From: an uncultured Alphaproteobacteria bacterium
Lineage (GTDB): Bacteria; Pseudomonadota; Alphaproteobacteria; JALCBB01
DNA length: 64,000 nucleotides
Direction of reading: 5' to 3'
Assembly: GCA_958267355.1 (NCBI GenBank)
Contig: OY279575.1
Location: 476,335-540,334 of the forward strand
The notes below the pieces were generated by a model, which was not told where the DNA came from, did not search any database, and worked only from the letters and a program-made list of their open reading frames with translations. A program made the translations under genes and the position numbers. Positions 26,535 to 35,050 of this stretch are shown here, in pieces (within the stretch, counting starts at the first letter, position 1; every line of letters starts with the position of its first letter).

Positions 26535-27665
26535 GTGCCGCGCGAACCCAAAAGCGGAAAAAAACTTCTTGGCGAAGTCTTGTTGCTACTGCTCTTCTCG
26601 TGCTTGGTGGCGGGGGGTGCAACTCTCAAGGTGCGTAGCGATATTGAAACCTTATGGAATGCATCGGGTCCTGCCCGTGAAGAGCGTTTGGTGCGAATTC
26701 CGAGTGGTACACCTTTGAACGAAGTGGCTTTACTGCTTGCCTATGCGGGGGCTTTGAAAGAGCCTGAAATTTTTTCTCTGATTGTCCGCCTAGACGGTAA
26801 GGCCAATGGCATTAAGGCGGGGGAATACCGCTTACCGCCACAAGCTTCTATGGCGGAAATCTTGCAAATCCTAGAGCAAGGACAAGCATCGGGAAAAATC
26901 ATTCAACACCGTATTGTTATCCCTGAAGGACTCACAACCCGCCAAGTTTTAGCCCGTGTTGCTTCAGACCCAAACCTAGAAGGCGAGATAACGCTGACTT
27001 TTTCAGAAGGTGAGCTTTTGCCTGAAACCTATTTTTTTCCGCGTGGGACAACGCGGGATGCAGTGCTTCTGCGGATGCAGGAGTCCATGCAAGAAACGCT
27101 GGCTGAGCTTTGGCAAAGCCGTGCTGACAACTTGCCCCTGACCCGCCCGCGTGAAGCGGTAATTCTTGCCTCCATCATAGAGAGCGAAACGGGATTAGCT
27201 TCCGAGCGGGCGCAGGTGGCGAGTGTTTTTATCAATCGCCTACGCAGGGGGGTGAGATTGCAATCTGACCCAACTGTGTCCTACGCCATCACGCAGGGGC
27301 AATTCATCCTAGACCGTGCCTTGACCCGTGCCGATTTAGGGTTAGACCATCCGTATAACACTTACAAGAACAAGGGCTTGCCCCCTGGAGCCATTGTCAA
27401 TGCGGGGCGAGCGGCGTTACAGGCGGCGGTAAATCCTGCTGAAACTGATTACTACTACTTTGTTGCTGATGGAGAAGGCGGACACCGTTTCGCTAGCAAT
27501 TTGATAGACCACAACCGCAATGTAGCGGCGTACCGTGCGGCTCTGGAGGCAGAAAAACGCTCGGCGGCGGCTCGTAGTCAGGCGGTGGAGAAAGAACGCG
27601 CCACAGAGGCATTACGCGAAGCTGTGGAGCGTTCTGAGCAGGATCGGAAGGGCACGGCTGAATAG
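26535..27665 (+). CDS. mltG: Endolytic peptidoglycan transglycosylase MltG (YceG)
   Basis: MltG cuts nascent glycan strands at the inner membrane and sets their length. The product has a single N-terminal membrane anchor (LLGEVLLLLLFSCLVAGG, about 11-28), a LysM-like region and the catalytic segment ILASIIESETGLASERAQVASVFINRL with the catalytic Glu near 216, then SDPTVSYAI and PYNTYKNKGLPPGAI. The start is a GTG 17 nt behind fabF. A charged Ala/Glu/Arg tail of about 35 residues ends the protein. The stop is the first base of a 12-bp tandem repeat. Confidence 0.93.
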   Translation: MPREPKSGKKLLGEVLLLLLFSCLVAGGATLKVRSDIETLWNASGPAREERLVRIPSGTPLNEVALLLAYAGALKEPEIFSLIVRLDGKANGIKAGEYRLPPQASMAEILQILEQGQASGKIIQHRIVIPEGLTTRQVLARVASDPNLEGEITLTFSEGELLPETYFFPRGTTRDAVLLRMQESMQETLAELWQSRADNLPLTRPREAVILASIIESETGLASERAQVASVFINRLRRGVRLQSDPTVSYAITQGQFILDRALTRADLGLDHPYNTYKNKGLPPGAIVNAGRAALQAAVNPAETDYYYFVADGEGGHRFASNLIDHNRNVAAYRAALEAEKRSAAARSQAVEKERATEALREAVERSEQDRKGTAE

Positions 27666-27712
27666 TGATATTCACAGTGATATTCACAGAGATGTTCATA
27701 GTGATATTCTAG
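27665..27712. repeat. 12-bp tandem repeat filling the mltG-kinase spacer
   Basis: Four copies of gtgatattcaca (the third and fourth diverged) begin with the last base of the mltG stop and end four nucleotides before the ATG of the histidine kinase. The repeat therefore occupies the ribosome-binding region of the kinase gene; only the AGG of ctaggcgt lies close to the start. A change in copy number would alter spacing between the two genes. Confidence 0.9.
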
Positions 27713-27716
27713 GCGT

Positions 27717-29264
27717 ATGGCTGAAATATCTAGGGCAAGCCCCCCGCCCACGGAAGGCGAATCCGCCAACGGACAGATTGGCTCGTACATTGGTGTCCTG
27801 CAGCTCCTAGACACAATGGACATCGGCGGGATTCTGCTTGACGGCAAAGGTATGGTCTTAGCACTCAACGAGGCAATGCAACGCCATTGTCGGGCAATCC
27901 CTGACTTGAAGCCTGGCGTGGCGTTTCAGGAGCGATTTTCTGAAGCCATAGCACAGGGAGTCGTTTTGTCTATGTCTTCGCTCAAGGAAGCGACTCCGTC
28001 TTTTGGCACAGGGGCGACAGGCGGGGAAGGCGCACAGGCTACGGCTCCGTCAAAAAATGCTCTGCAGGAAGTGCGCTTTGAAGATGGGCATGCAGTTCTT
28101 GTCTCGCGCACGAATGTAGGTGACGATATGACCCTGTCAGCCTGTATGGATGCAAGTTCATTAATCGCCGCCCATAGAAGTCATGCTGCGGCGATGCAAC
28201 GGCTTGCTGATGCCCAGCGGCTTGCCGCGACAGCGGTTCTGGCAGGCGGTATTGCGCATGATTTGGGTAACTTGTTGTCGGTAATCCGTGGAAATGTTTC
28301 TTTCCTTGAAGGAGACCTTGCCGAGCTACCTGACCTACCTGTGAAGGCTCGGCGTTCGTTAAATCACATCTTGGAGAGTTGTAGCCGTGGCGGCAAGATG
28401 GTTTCGTCTCTGCTTTCGCTGTCCCACCCACAAGGAGAAGACTCCGAGCCGAAGCAATTGCCCCTATCCAAAGCCGTCGTGGAATTCACCGAGCTGATGG
28501 AACCCGCTATGCCAAATGGGGTGCATTTTTCTTGGGCAACAGCACCCGAGCCGCTTTCGGTAGTCTTAGACCCTGTTTATCTGCAACAGATTTTAAGCAA
28601 CTTCTGTATCAACGCGGCACGGGCGGTGGAGCGGCGACAAGGCAACAGCACAAACCCACAGGGCGCAAATCAACAAGGAACAAATCCACAGGGCGCAAAC
28701 CTACAGGGCACAAATCCACAAGGCACAAACCCACAGGGAGCAAATCCACAAGGCACAGCTAAGAAGACAGGCGAAGTCTTCGTTATGACCGAGCGACTCA
28801 CCCTGCCCACCCACGGAAGCTTGGCAGAGCGTTTGCCTTCCTTTGTGTCAAAGCGGCAGGGCAGGGCAAACGGAGTCCACTCTACCAACTGGGCTCGGCG
28901 TGTGACAGGTACTTTGGTTTCTGGCCCCGTGGCACGGCTTGCCGTCTGGGACAACGGCACGGGTATGACTCAATCGCAACTGATAAGTTTATTTCGTCCG
29001 ATTCACGCGCCATCTGCGTCCGCCCAAGGTGCGGCAAAAGGAGAGTCAGACAAAAACGAATTCTTCTTCCACAAAAGCACTTTCGGTGGTGCGGGCTTGG
29101 GCTTAGCAATGTGCGCCTACCTAGTGGCAGAAAGTGGCGGAGCATTATTACTGGAAAGTGCCGAAGGTGAAGGCACAGTCGCTTCGGTTTTCTGGGAATT
29201 AGCAGAAGCAGAGACAGAAGCAGAGACAGGGACAGAAATGGAAGATGGGGCAGAAACAGGTTAA
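27717..29264 (+). CDS. Soluble PAS-type sensor histidine kinase with repeat insertion
   Basis: The 515-residue product has no membrane segment. A PAS-like part (GVLQLLDTMDIGGILLDGKGMVLALNEAM, about 27-55) is followed by the HisKA phosphoacceptor His181 in GGIAHDLGNLLSVI and an HATPase domain: N box LSNFCINAARAVE, G1 DNGTGM, G2 FGGAGLGLAMCAYLV. Between N and G1 boxes lies a run of seven 5-residue units of NPQGA/NPQGT type. The layout resembles NtrB or CckA-like soluble kinases; the signal is unknown. The partner is presumably the response regulator 106 nt downstream. The C-terminus is an acidic EAETEAETGTE tail. Confidence 0.85.
   Translation: MAEISRASPPPTEGESANGQIGSYIGVLQLLDTMDIGGILLDGKGMVLALNEAMQRHCRAIPDLKPGVAFQERFSEAIAQGVVLSMSSLKEATPSFGTGATGGEGAQATAPSKNALQEVRFEDGHAVLVSRTNVGDDMTLSACMDASSLIAAHRSHAAAMQRLADAQRLAATAVLAGGIAHDLGNLLSVIRGNVSFLEGDLAELPDLPVKARRSLNHILESCSRGGKMVSSLLSLSHPQGEDSEPKQLPLSKAVVEFTELMEPAMPNGVHFSWATAPEPLSVVLDPVYLQQILSNFCINAARAVERRQGNSTNPQGANQQGTNPQGANLQGTNPQGTNPQGANPQGTAKKTGEVFVMTERLTLPTHGSLAERLPSFVSKRQGRANGVHSTNWARRVTGTLVSGPVARLAVWDNGTGMTQSQLISLFRPIHAPSASAQGAAKGESDKNEFFFHKSTFGGAGLGLAMCAYLVAESGGALLLESAEGEGTVASVFWELAEAETEAETGTEMEDGAETG
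28651..28755 (+). repeat. In-frame 15-bp tandem repeat in histidine kinase
   Basis: Seven units of caaatccacagggca-like sequence, encoding Asn-Pro-Gln-Gly-Thr/Ala. They sit between the N box and the G1 box of the ATPase domain, a variable loop region in the family, and keep the frame open. Confidence 0.95.
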
Positions 29265-29370
29265 CAGTATTTAACCCTTTACGGCTCCATCAATTGGCCC
29301 ACAAGGAGATGAACCGCGCTATTCTTGCCCAGAAGATGGAAGATCTTAGGAGGCAAGAAGTTAGAGTCCG

Positions 29371-30138
29371 ATGAACCGTACAGCAGAAAACACGCGGGGC
29401 GAAACCGCTTCGCCAAAAACAGACCAGACGGACAAGAAAAAACTCCGTCTCTTGGTCGTAGACGATGACGAGCAAGTGCGCACGGTAATTGTCGAGTCCC
29501 TGACGCGGGCGGGCTTTGAAGCTTTAGAAGCCGATAGCGGCATTGCAATGCGGCGTATCCTAAAACAAGACTCGGTTAATCTAATCATTTTAGATATGCG
29601 TATGCCCGAAGAAGATGGGCTTTCAGTCTTGCGGGATCTGCGTCGCCGTTCGCGTTTGCCCGTGTTGTTTTTGTCCGTCACGGGCGAAGCCGCGGCGAGT
29701 CGTACCCTTGGCTTAGAAGCGGGTGCAGATGATTACCTTGCCAAGCCATTTGACCCGCAAGAATTGGTCGCACGAATTCGTGCCATCTTAGATCGTACCG
29801 AAAGCGGTGGCGCACCGCTCGCGGAGTCCACTTCGGCTTCGTATCAGTTTTTGGATCATCACTTTTCTGACCAAGGATTAAAAAACCCCGAAGGCAGAAG
29901 CATAGACTTAACCAACGGCGAGCAAGAGCTTTTACGGATTTTCCTAGAACACCCGCACGAAACTTTGACTCGCGACAGGCTTTCCCGCACGGTTTTGCAG
30001 CGGCGATGGAATCCGCAAGATAGAAGCTTAGATGTACTGGTTAGCCGTTTGCGCAAAAAGGCAAAGCTAGACGCGCATACCTTAAGCGGTGTGCGGGGTG
30101 AAGGCTACCGACTCAACGCCGATGTAAAGCGCAATTAA
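29371..30138 (+). CDS. OmpR/PhoB-family response regulator
   Basis: Receiver domain: acidic pocket VVDDDEQ, phosphoacceptor Asp75 in ILDMRMPEEDG, switch Thr in FLSVTGE and Lys in AKPFD. C-terminal winged helix (about 160-250) with LTNGEQELLRIFLEHPHETLTRDRLSRTV and VSRLRKKAKLDAHTLSGVRGEGYRL, the OmpR-family DNA-binding pattern. A charged 25-residue leader precedes the receiver. Its target genes are unknown; the neighbouring histidine kinase is the likely partner. Its TAA overlaps the sufA stop on the other strand by two nucleotides. Confidence 0.9.
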   Translation: MNRTAENTRGETASPKTDQTDKKKLRLLVVDDDEQVRTVIVESLTRAGFEALEADSGIAMRRILKQDSVNLIILDMRMPEEDGLSVLRDLRRRSRLPVLFLSVTGEAAASRTLGLEAGADDYLAKPFDPQELVARIRAILDRTESGGAPLAESTSASYQFLDHHFSDQGLKNPEGRSIDLTNGEQELLRIFLEHPHETLTRDRLSRTVLQRRWNPQDRSLDVLVSRLRKKAKLDAHTLSGVRGEGYRLNADVKRN

Positions 30139-30494
30139 GTTTCGGCTTGTTCTTCTACAGAAAAGCTTTCGCCACAGCCACAGCGCGAAGTTTCATTCGG
30201 ATTCTTGAAAACAAAACCGGAATGAAATGACTCTTCTTGCCAATCCATTTCGCTACCAATCAGAAACAAAAGCGATTTGGTATCTATAAACACAGGCAGA
30301 TCCGTACCCGTCAAGGGTTGATCCGTGGCTTCAGGACTTTCCAAATAGTCTAGGCAATAGCGCAAGCCATTACAGCCGCGACTGCTCACCCCAATCCGCA
30401 CCCCTTGCACGCCATCAGGCGCGTTCTGCAACAAGGCGACAAGGTGTTCCTTGGCACGATCGGTCATTGTCAAAAGGGGAGGCGATTCATTCAT
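30135..30494 (-). CDS. sufA: SufA/HesB-type iron-sulfur carrier
   Basis: A-type carriers pass Fe-S clusters to target proteins. The 119-residue protein has the three family cysteines: one in GVSSRGCNGLRY (with a second Cys, CLDYL, nearby) and the C-terminal CGCGESF pair. It is the last gene of the suf operon, 130 nt behind sufT; that spacer contains repeat sequence rather than a terminator. It converges directly with the response regulator gene. Confidence 0.9.
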   Translation of the reverse strand: MNESPPLLTMTDRAKEHLVALLQNAPDGVQGVRIGVSSRGCNGLRYCLDYLESPEATDQPLTGTDLPVFIDTKSLLFLIGSEMDWQEESFHSGFVFKNPNETSRCGCGESFSVEEQAET

Positions 30495-30514
30495 ATTTTT
30501 TTCCTTCTGGTTTT

Positions 30515-30624
30515 TTCCTTCAAGCAGTCAGGTTAGGCATTCGGCTAGTTCAGGCAATCAGCTAGGTTAGGCAATCGGTCAAGCAGTCAATCGGTGAAGC
30601 CAAGTGAAGCCAAGGGCAAGCCAT
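30515..30624. repeat. Direct repeats, including a copy of the sufT 3' end, in sufT-sufA spacer
   Basis: The last codons and stop of sufT (tcaatcggtgaagccaaggg as read on the plus strand from 30625) recur at 30587-30619 with a small internal duplication (gaagccaagtgaagccaagg). Further out, caggcaatcagctaggttagg and related pieces repeat irregularly. The arrangement indicates local duplication starting from the gene end. Confidence 0.85.
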
Positions 30625-31104
30625 TCAATCGGTGAAGCCAAGGGCAATTCGTGCGTCATCGCTCATTCGCGACCAATCCCACGGTGGCTCCCATGTCAGG
30701 CGCACAATCACCCGTCCAGAGCCTTTTACCCCCGCCGCCGCATCAGCTACCTGTTGCGGCAGAATCCCCGCCACAGGGCAAGCAGGAGCCGTCAGGGTCA
30801 TCAAAATCTCAAACCCCTGCCCATTCGGCTTAATCTCGTAGATCAGCCCCAAGTCATAAATATTGACTGGTATCTCAGGGTCAAAGACTTCTTTCAAGGC
30901 TGACTCAATGGAAGCGATGGTTGCAGGCTCTGCTTCGCCTTCCGTTTTACCTCCCGTTTCAGTGCGTGGAGTCCCAGCGGTGAATTCAGAAGCCAAATCA
31001 GGCGGAGTCGGCGGCGCACCACCTTCAACAAAGGCAAAGTCAGGAGCCGTATCAGCCGAACCCCTATACGGCGACTCTGCTTGTGGTGTTTCTTCCTTAG
31101 ACAT
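30625..31104 (-). CDS. sufT: SufT-type Fe-S maturation protein (MIP18/DUF59)
   Basis: SufT-like proteins assist Fe-S cluster transfer. The MIP18 domain fills the C-terminal ~100 residues: ALKEVFDPEIPVNIYDLGLIYEI, then LTAPACPVAGILPQQV with the conserved Cys, and VRLTWEPPWDWSRMSDDARIALGF. The first ~60 residues are Pro/Glu/Thr-rich and unlike the family core. The start is chosen at ATG 31104, overlapping the sufU stop by eight nucleotides; ATG 31119 is an equal alternative, neither having a clear Shine-Dalgarno. Confidence 0.88.
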   Translation of the reverse strand: MSKEETPQAESPYRGSADTAPDFAFVEGGAPPTPPDLASEFTAGTPRTETGGKTEGEAEPATIASIESALKEVFDPEIPVNIYDLGLIYEIKPNGQGFEILMTLTAPACPVAGILPQQVADAAAGVKGSGRVIVRLTWEPPWDWSRMSDDARIALGFTD

Positions 31105-31651
31105 TTGCCAACGCGCCATCGGATTTTTCTGTGCCTGTTTCTTCTGTGCCTGTTTCTTCTGTGCCTGTTTCTTCTGTGCCTGTTTCTTCGCTGGTCGCGT
31201 GTTTGTCTCCTGTGAAGGCGGCTAACAAGGCATGCCACGGCAAAGTCGCACACTTCACACGCATCGGAAAAGCCCGCACCCCTGCAAAAACTTCTAAATC
31301 TTGGTGCACAGAAGGCAAAGGCGTAGCTTCAGCCCGTTCAGCACTATGACACAAAGCCCGAAAGGCTTCGGCAAGCCGCCCAGCGTGGGAGTAATCCATC
31401 TGCGCCACCGCCTGGGTCATCAGCGAAGCCGAAGCCATAGATATCGCACAGCCCGAACCACCAAACCCTATAGCTGAAATCTTGCCCGAGTCGTCCAAGC
31501 GGATCTGCACCTTGATACGGTCACCACACAGCGGGTTATGCCCCTGCGCTTCCAAGCACGGCGGTTGCAAATCACCAAAGTTGCACGGACTCCGACTATG
31601 GTGCAATAGCGTATCGCGATACAACGCCTGCAAGGTCTCGTTGTCAAACAT
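31097..31651 (-). CDS. sufU: SufU/IscU-like Fe-S scaffold with EETGT repeat tail
   Basis: This scaffold receives sulfur from SufS. It carries the three cluster/zinc cysteines in NPLCGDRI, GGSGCAISMAS and RVKCATLPWHAL, and begins LQALYRDTLLHHSRSPCNFG. After the family end (about residue 155) the gene continues with four or more 15-bp units (31130-31189) giving an EETGTEETGT tail, then EKSDGALANV. The tail has no counterpart in ordinary SufU. It sits between sufS and sufT. Confidence 0.92.
   Translation of the reverse strand: MFDNETLQALYRDTLLHHSRSPCNFGDLQPPCLEAQGHNPLCGDRIKVQIRLDDSGKISAIGFGGSGCAISMASASLMTQAVAQMDYSHAGRLAEAFRALCHSAERAEATPLPSVHQDLEVFAGVRAFPMRVKCATLPWHALLAAFTGDKHATSEETGTEETGTEETGTEETGTEKSDGALANV
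31130..31189 (-). repeat. In-frame 15-bp tandem repeat in sufU
   Basis: Four nearly perfect copies of tgtgcctgtttcttc (plus strand), encoding Glu-Glu-Thr-Gly-Thr on the minus strand. The near identity of the copies suggests a recent expansion. Confidence 0.95.
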
Positions 31652-31669
31652 TGCCTAACGACTCCATGC

Positions 31670-32974
31670 TTATCCTGCGCTACCGAAAAACTCTGCCGCT
31701 TCTGCCACTCCGTTGGCTAGGGCTTCAATTTCTTCAAACGTGTTGTAGATACCAAACGAAGCCCGCGTAGAACCATTAAGCCCCAAAGCTCGGTGTGCAG
31801 GTTCAGCGCAATGGTGCCCTGTACGCACAGCAATCGCTCGACTGTCTAAAAAAGTCGCTAAGTCGTGCGGATGCACTCCGTCTAGCGTAAAGGAAACAAT
31901 CGGTAGTGTATCCGTAGCCGTACCGTGAATCCGCAAGCCCGCAATCGCTCCGAGCCGCTCGTGCGCAGTCCGCACAAGCCCCACCGCATAGTCATGCAAA
32001 AGCTGACGCGGCTGACTCGCTAACCAATCACAAGTCGCACCCAAGGCAATCGCTTCCGCAATCGGCGGAGTCCCTGCTTCAAAACGAGCAGGAACTTCAC
32101 GATACGAACTTTTCTCTAACTGCACTTCGCGTATCATCTCTCCACCCCCTTGCCACGGAGGTAAGACATTAAGCCGCTCACTGCGCCCCCACAGAACACC
32201 AATCGCATTGGGGCCATAGGTCTTGTGTCCTGAAAAGGCATAAAAGTCTGCACCCAACTCTTTCATAGATAGGGGCAAGTGTGGAGCAGCTTGTGCACCA
32301 TCAACCAACAGTGCCGCCCCTGCCTTGTGTGTCATCTCCGCCACCTGTTCTATAGGCACAATAGAACCAAAAGCATTAGACGCATGAGTCACCGCCACAA
32401 GCTTCGTCCGCGAAGACAAAAGCTCAGCCAAATCTTCAAGCCGCAAAGTCGCCTGTTCAGTGATACGCCAAAAACGCAGCTTTATTGGCTTGCCCGCCGC
32501 CGCACTTCGTTCCGCTAAAAGCTGCCACGGCACTAGGTTAGAGTGGTGTTCTAGCTCACTGACAATAATTTCATCTCCCGCCTGTACATTGGCTCCGAAG
32601 GAATAGGCAACAAGATTTATCGCCGCAGTCGCACCACTGGTAAAAACAATTTCCTGCTCGCTTTTTGCCCCCAAAAACTCCGCCACCTGTTTGCGCGCCT
32701 TTTCATACGCCAAAGTACTTTGCGCACTTTGACTATAGGCTCCACGATGCACATTGGCGTAAGAGCGAGTCAGCGCGTTCTGCAAGGTCTCAATGCACAG
32801 GCGAGCTTTTTGCGCACTGGCGGCACTATCTAAGAAAATCGGCGTGCGCCCGTTAATCTTGTGCTCCAAGTACGGAAATTCCGCCCGCACCGCCGCAACA
32901 ACAGACTCAGCCGTTTGCGCCGTTTCTTGCACTTTTGATTTTCTATCTTCGGCAACAAGTGTCATAGACTTCAA
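31670..32974 (-). CDS. sufS: Cysteine desulfurase SufS
   Basis: SufS takes sulfur from cysteine with PLP. The PLP lysine lies in YAFSGHKTYGPNAIGVLWG; the cofactor pocket includes ELEHHSNLVPWQ and VDGAQAAPH; the catalytic loop cysteine is in AVRTGHHCAEPAHRALG, the SufS-type RTGHHCA motif. It starts in a charged leader, and ATG 32965 (residue 4) is a possible alternative. It lies 4 nt behind sufD in the operon. Confidence 0.95.
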   Translation of the reverse strand: MKSMTLVAEDRKSKVQETAQTAESVVAAVRAEFPYLEHKINGRTPIFLDSAASAQKARLCIETLQNALTRSYANVHRGAYSQSAQSTLAYEKARKQVAEFLGAKSEQEIVFTSGATAAINLVAYSFGANVQAGDEIIVSELEHHSNLVPWQLLAERSAAAGKPIKLRFWRITEQATLRLEDLAELLSSRTKLVAVTHASNAFGSIVPIEQVAEMTHKAGAALLVDGAQAAPHLPLSMKELGADFYAFSGHKTYGPNAIGVLWGRSERLNVLPPWQGGGEMIREVQLEKSSYREVPARFEAGTPPIAEAIALGATCDWLASQPRQLLHDYAVGLVRTAHERLGAIAGLRIHGTATDTLPIVSFTLDGVHPHDLATFLDSRAIAVRTGHHCAEPAHRALGLNGSTRASFGIYNTFEEIEALANGVAEAAEFFGSAG

Positions 32975-32978
32975 AAGC

Positions 32979-34277
32979 TCAAGTGAGCTCTCCAGACGAG
33001 ACGAACTGCAACAGGCTTGCTTCTAAAGCAGCCTGTGCCTGCTGGACAAATAGATCTTCGTCTAAGACTGCATCATCCTGCACAGCTTCCCGCAAAAAAC
33101 CACTCACCACAGCACGACGAGCCGAAACTTCATCCAAACCACGACTGCGCAAATAAAACAACATATCAGGCTGTAAATCAGAAACCGCAACCCCGTGACT
33201 ACAGGCTACATCATCGTGGCAAATTTCTAACTCAGGCTTATTGCGACTCTTGGCAGTATCAGACAAAAGCAGTGCTTTGCTTGTCATTGCCGCTTCCACT
33301 TCTTTTGCCCCCTCGGCAATTTCAGCTCGTCCCTGAAAGATATGATCCCCATGGCTCCCGACTGCAGTCTTACACAGCAACGAACTACGGCTTCGTACAG
33401 CCTTATGAAGAACACGCAAAACCGTTTCGCTATGTCTGCCACTTTGCTGGCTATCTTTAGCATCACTGAGAGATTCAGCCCCACGAAACCGCAGGTATGA
33501 ATCTTGTCCGCATAGGTTTGCGTCTAGCTCTAGGCGGGAAAATCTTTGCCCATTGCCACAGCGTAGAATTTCTATTTGGGCAGCTTCTCCCAGAGACAAA
33601 GCCAGCCCGCCACTGACAAATCCATCAGGCACTTCTTCTTCTGCCAGCAACAAACGCAAACGTGAGCCTGCACCCGCTTCTATGGCAAGTCCGTAGTTTA
33701 TCAAGGCAGCTTGTGCAGTCGGGGTTTGTGCAGGCGCAATTCGCCAAATCAAATCTAGCTCTGCGCCTTCGTCCAGACGCACCAGACAAGCCGCATGGGT
33801 CGGAGTGCTTGCGTTCGTCAGAGTGATTTTTTGCGGCTGGCGGATTTTTTGTCCGCTTGCCACTTCTAGCAAAAACGAGTTTTCAGCAAGTCCTGCTGCA
33901 ACCAGTGGAAATGGGTTTTTTTCTCCGTGGCGGGCTTGTGCCACCAACTGCATAAAGGGAGCGCAAACTTCTTGTTGATTAAGCTTAAGCCCTTCAACAA
34001 GCGAATGCTTTTCTATATTCCGTCCGTGGAGAACAATTCCTGCATCTTCTTGCCTACCCGCCAAAACTTCACCTTGCCCTTTTGCCACAGAAGATGATTC
34101 AGAAGATACCAAGACAGCAAGCCGCCCCGCCAAGCCCGACCAACGCCACGCTTCGTCTTGGGCAGAAGGCAAGCCCAAGGCCTGTGCCGCCATCAAGGCT
34201 TCACTACGGCGTGGGTCTAAGCCAGAACCAGCAGGAAAAAGAGTTGCAAGATCTGTCATCGCTTTCAAAGGCTTCAA
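32979..34277 (-). CDS. sufD: SufD, component of SufBCD scaffold
   Basis: SufD pairs with SufB and SufC in the cluster-assembly complex. The SUF-FeS core is recognised by AEGAKEVEAAMTSKALLLSD, ELEICHDDVACSHGVAVSDL and LFYLRSRGLDEVSARRAVVSGFLREAV. The N-terminal half is diverged, as is usual in SufD. It overlaps sufC by four nucleotides. Length of 432 residues is normal. Confidence 0.93.
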   Translation of the reverse strand: MKPLKAMTDLATLFPAGSGLDPRRSEALMAAQALGLPSAQDEAWRWSGLAGRLAVLVSSESSSVAKGQGEVLAGRQEDAGIVLHGRNIEKHSLVEGLKLNQQEVCAPFMQLVAQARHGEKNPFPLVAAGLAENSFLLEVASGQKIRQPQKITLTNASTPTHAACLVRLDEGAELDLIWRIAPAQTPTAQAALINYGLAIEAGAGSRLRLLLAEEEVPDGFVSGGLALSLGEAAQIEILRCGNGQRFSRLELDANLCGQDSYLRFRGAESLSDAKDSQQSGRHSETVLRVLHKAVRSRSSLLCKTAVGSHGDHIFQGRAEIAEGAKEVEAAMTSKALLLSDTAKSRNKPELEICHDDVACSHGVAVSDLQPDMLFYLRSRGLDEVSARRAVVSGFLREAVQDDAVLDEDLFVQQAQAALEASLLQFVSSGELT

Positions 34278-35050
34278 GCCGCTTCAGAAATCAGTGCGTC
34301 ATAGCCTTGTTGTTCTAACTGCTCGGCAAGTTTTGCATCTCCTGAGCGAACAATTTTTCCCCGCGCAAAAATATGCACCCTGTCAGGAGCTACTTCTAAA
34401 GCACCAATCAAACGCTGGTAGTGGGTGATAAGCAGAAAACTTCGCTCGGGTGTGCGTTGGCGATGAATCGCGCTTGCAACATTACGCAGTGCGTCTAGGT
34501 CTAATCCGCTATCGGTTTCGTCTAGTACGGCAAGCCGCGGTTCTAGCAAAGCCAGCTGCAGAATTTCGTTGAGCTTTTTCTCTCCGCCTGAGAAGCCAAC
34601 ATTAAGATTGCGTCGTATCAGGTGTTCGGGCATAGGAATCTTCGCAATTTCCTCACGCAGGACACGCAAGAACGCAAGCGGATCTAATGGCTCCTTGCCT
34701 TCGCGTTTGCGCTTGCCATTGACGACTTCACGCAGGAAAGTCGTGTTGGCAAGCCCTTCCACTGCGCTCGGATATTGAAAGCCTAAAAACAGTCCCGCCC
34801 AAGCCCGTTCTTCAGGAGACAAGACAGCAAGGTTTTGTCCGTCTAGCAAGATTTCCCCTGCGGTGATTTCGTAGCCTTCCCGCCCTGCTAGTACATTCGT
34901 CAGGGTAGATTTTCCTGAACCATTCGGACCCATCAGCACATGCATCTCGCCCGCCTGAATGGACAAATCCACGCCCTGTAGAATTTCTTCTCCTTCAACG
35001 GTGGCGTGAAGCCCGCGCACTTCTAACACAGGAGTTTTGCTCTTACTCAT
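34274..35050 (-). CDS. sufC: SufC ATPase
   Basis: SufC is the ABC-type ATPase of SufBCD. Walker [10 protein letters not shown] (about 38-46), the signature [16 protein letters not shown] typical for SufC, and Walker [17 protein letters not shown] are all present, with the ITHYQRL H-loop. It overlaps sufB and sufD by four nucleotides on each side. Length of 258 residues is normal. Confidence 0.96.
   Translation of the reverse strand: MSKSKTPVLEVRGLHATVEGEEILQGVDLSIQAGEMHVLMGPNGSGKSTLTNVLAGREGYEITAGEILLDGQNLAVLSPEERAWAGLFLGFQYPSAVEGLANTTFLREVVNGKRKREGKEPLDPLAFLRVLREEIAKIPMPEHLIRRNLNVGFSGGEKKLNEILQLALLEPRLAVLDETDSGLDLDALRNVASAIHRQRTPERSFLLITHYQRLIGALEVAPDRVHIFARGKIVRSGDAKLAEQLEQQGYDALISEAA

Noticed and set aside
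31120..31253. Minus-strand ORF with RRNRHRRNRH repeats
   Set aside because: Out-of-frame reading of the 15-bp sufU repeat.
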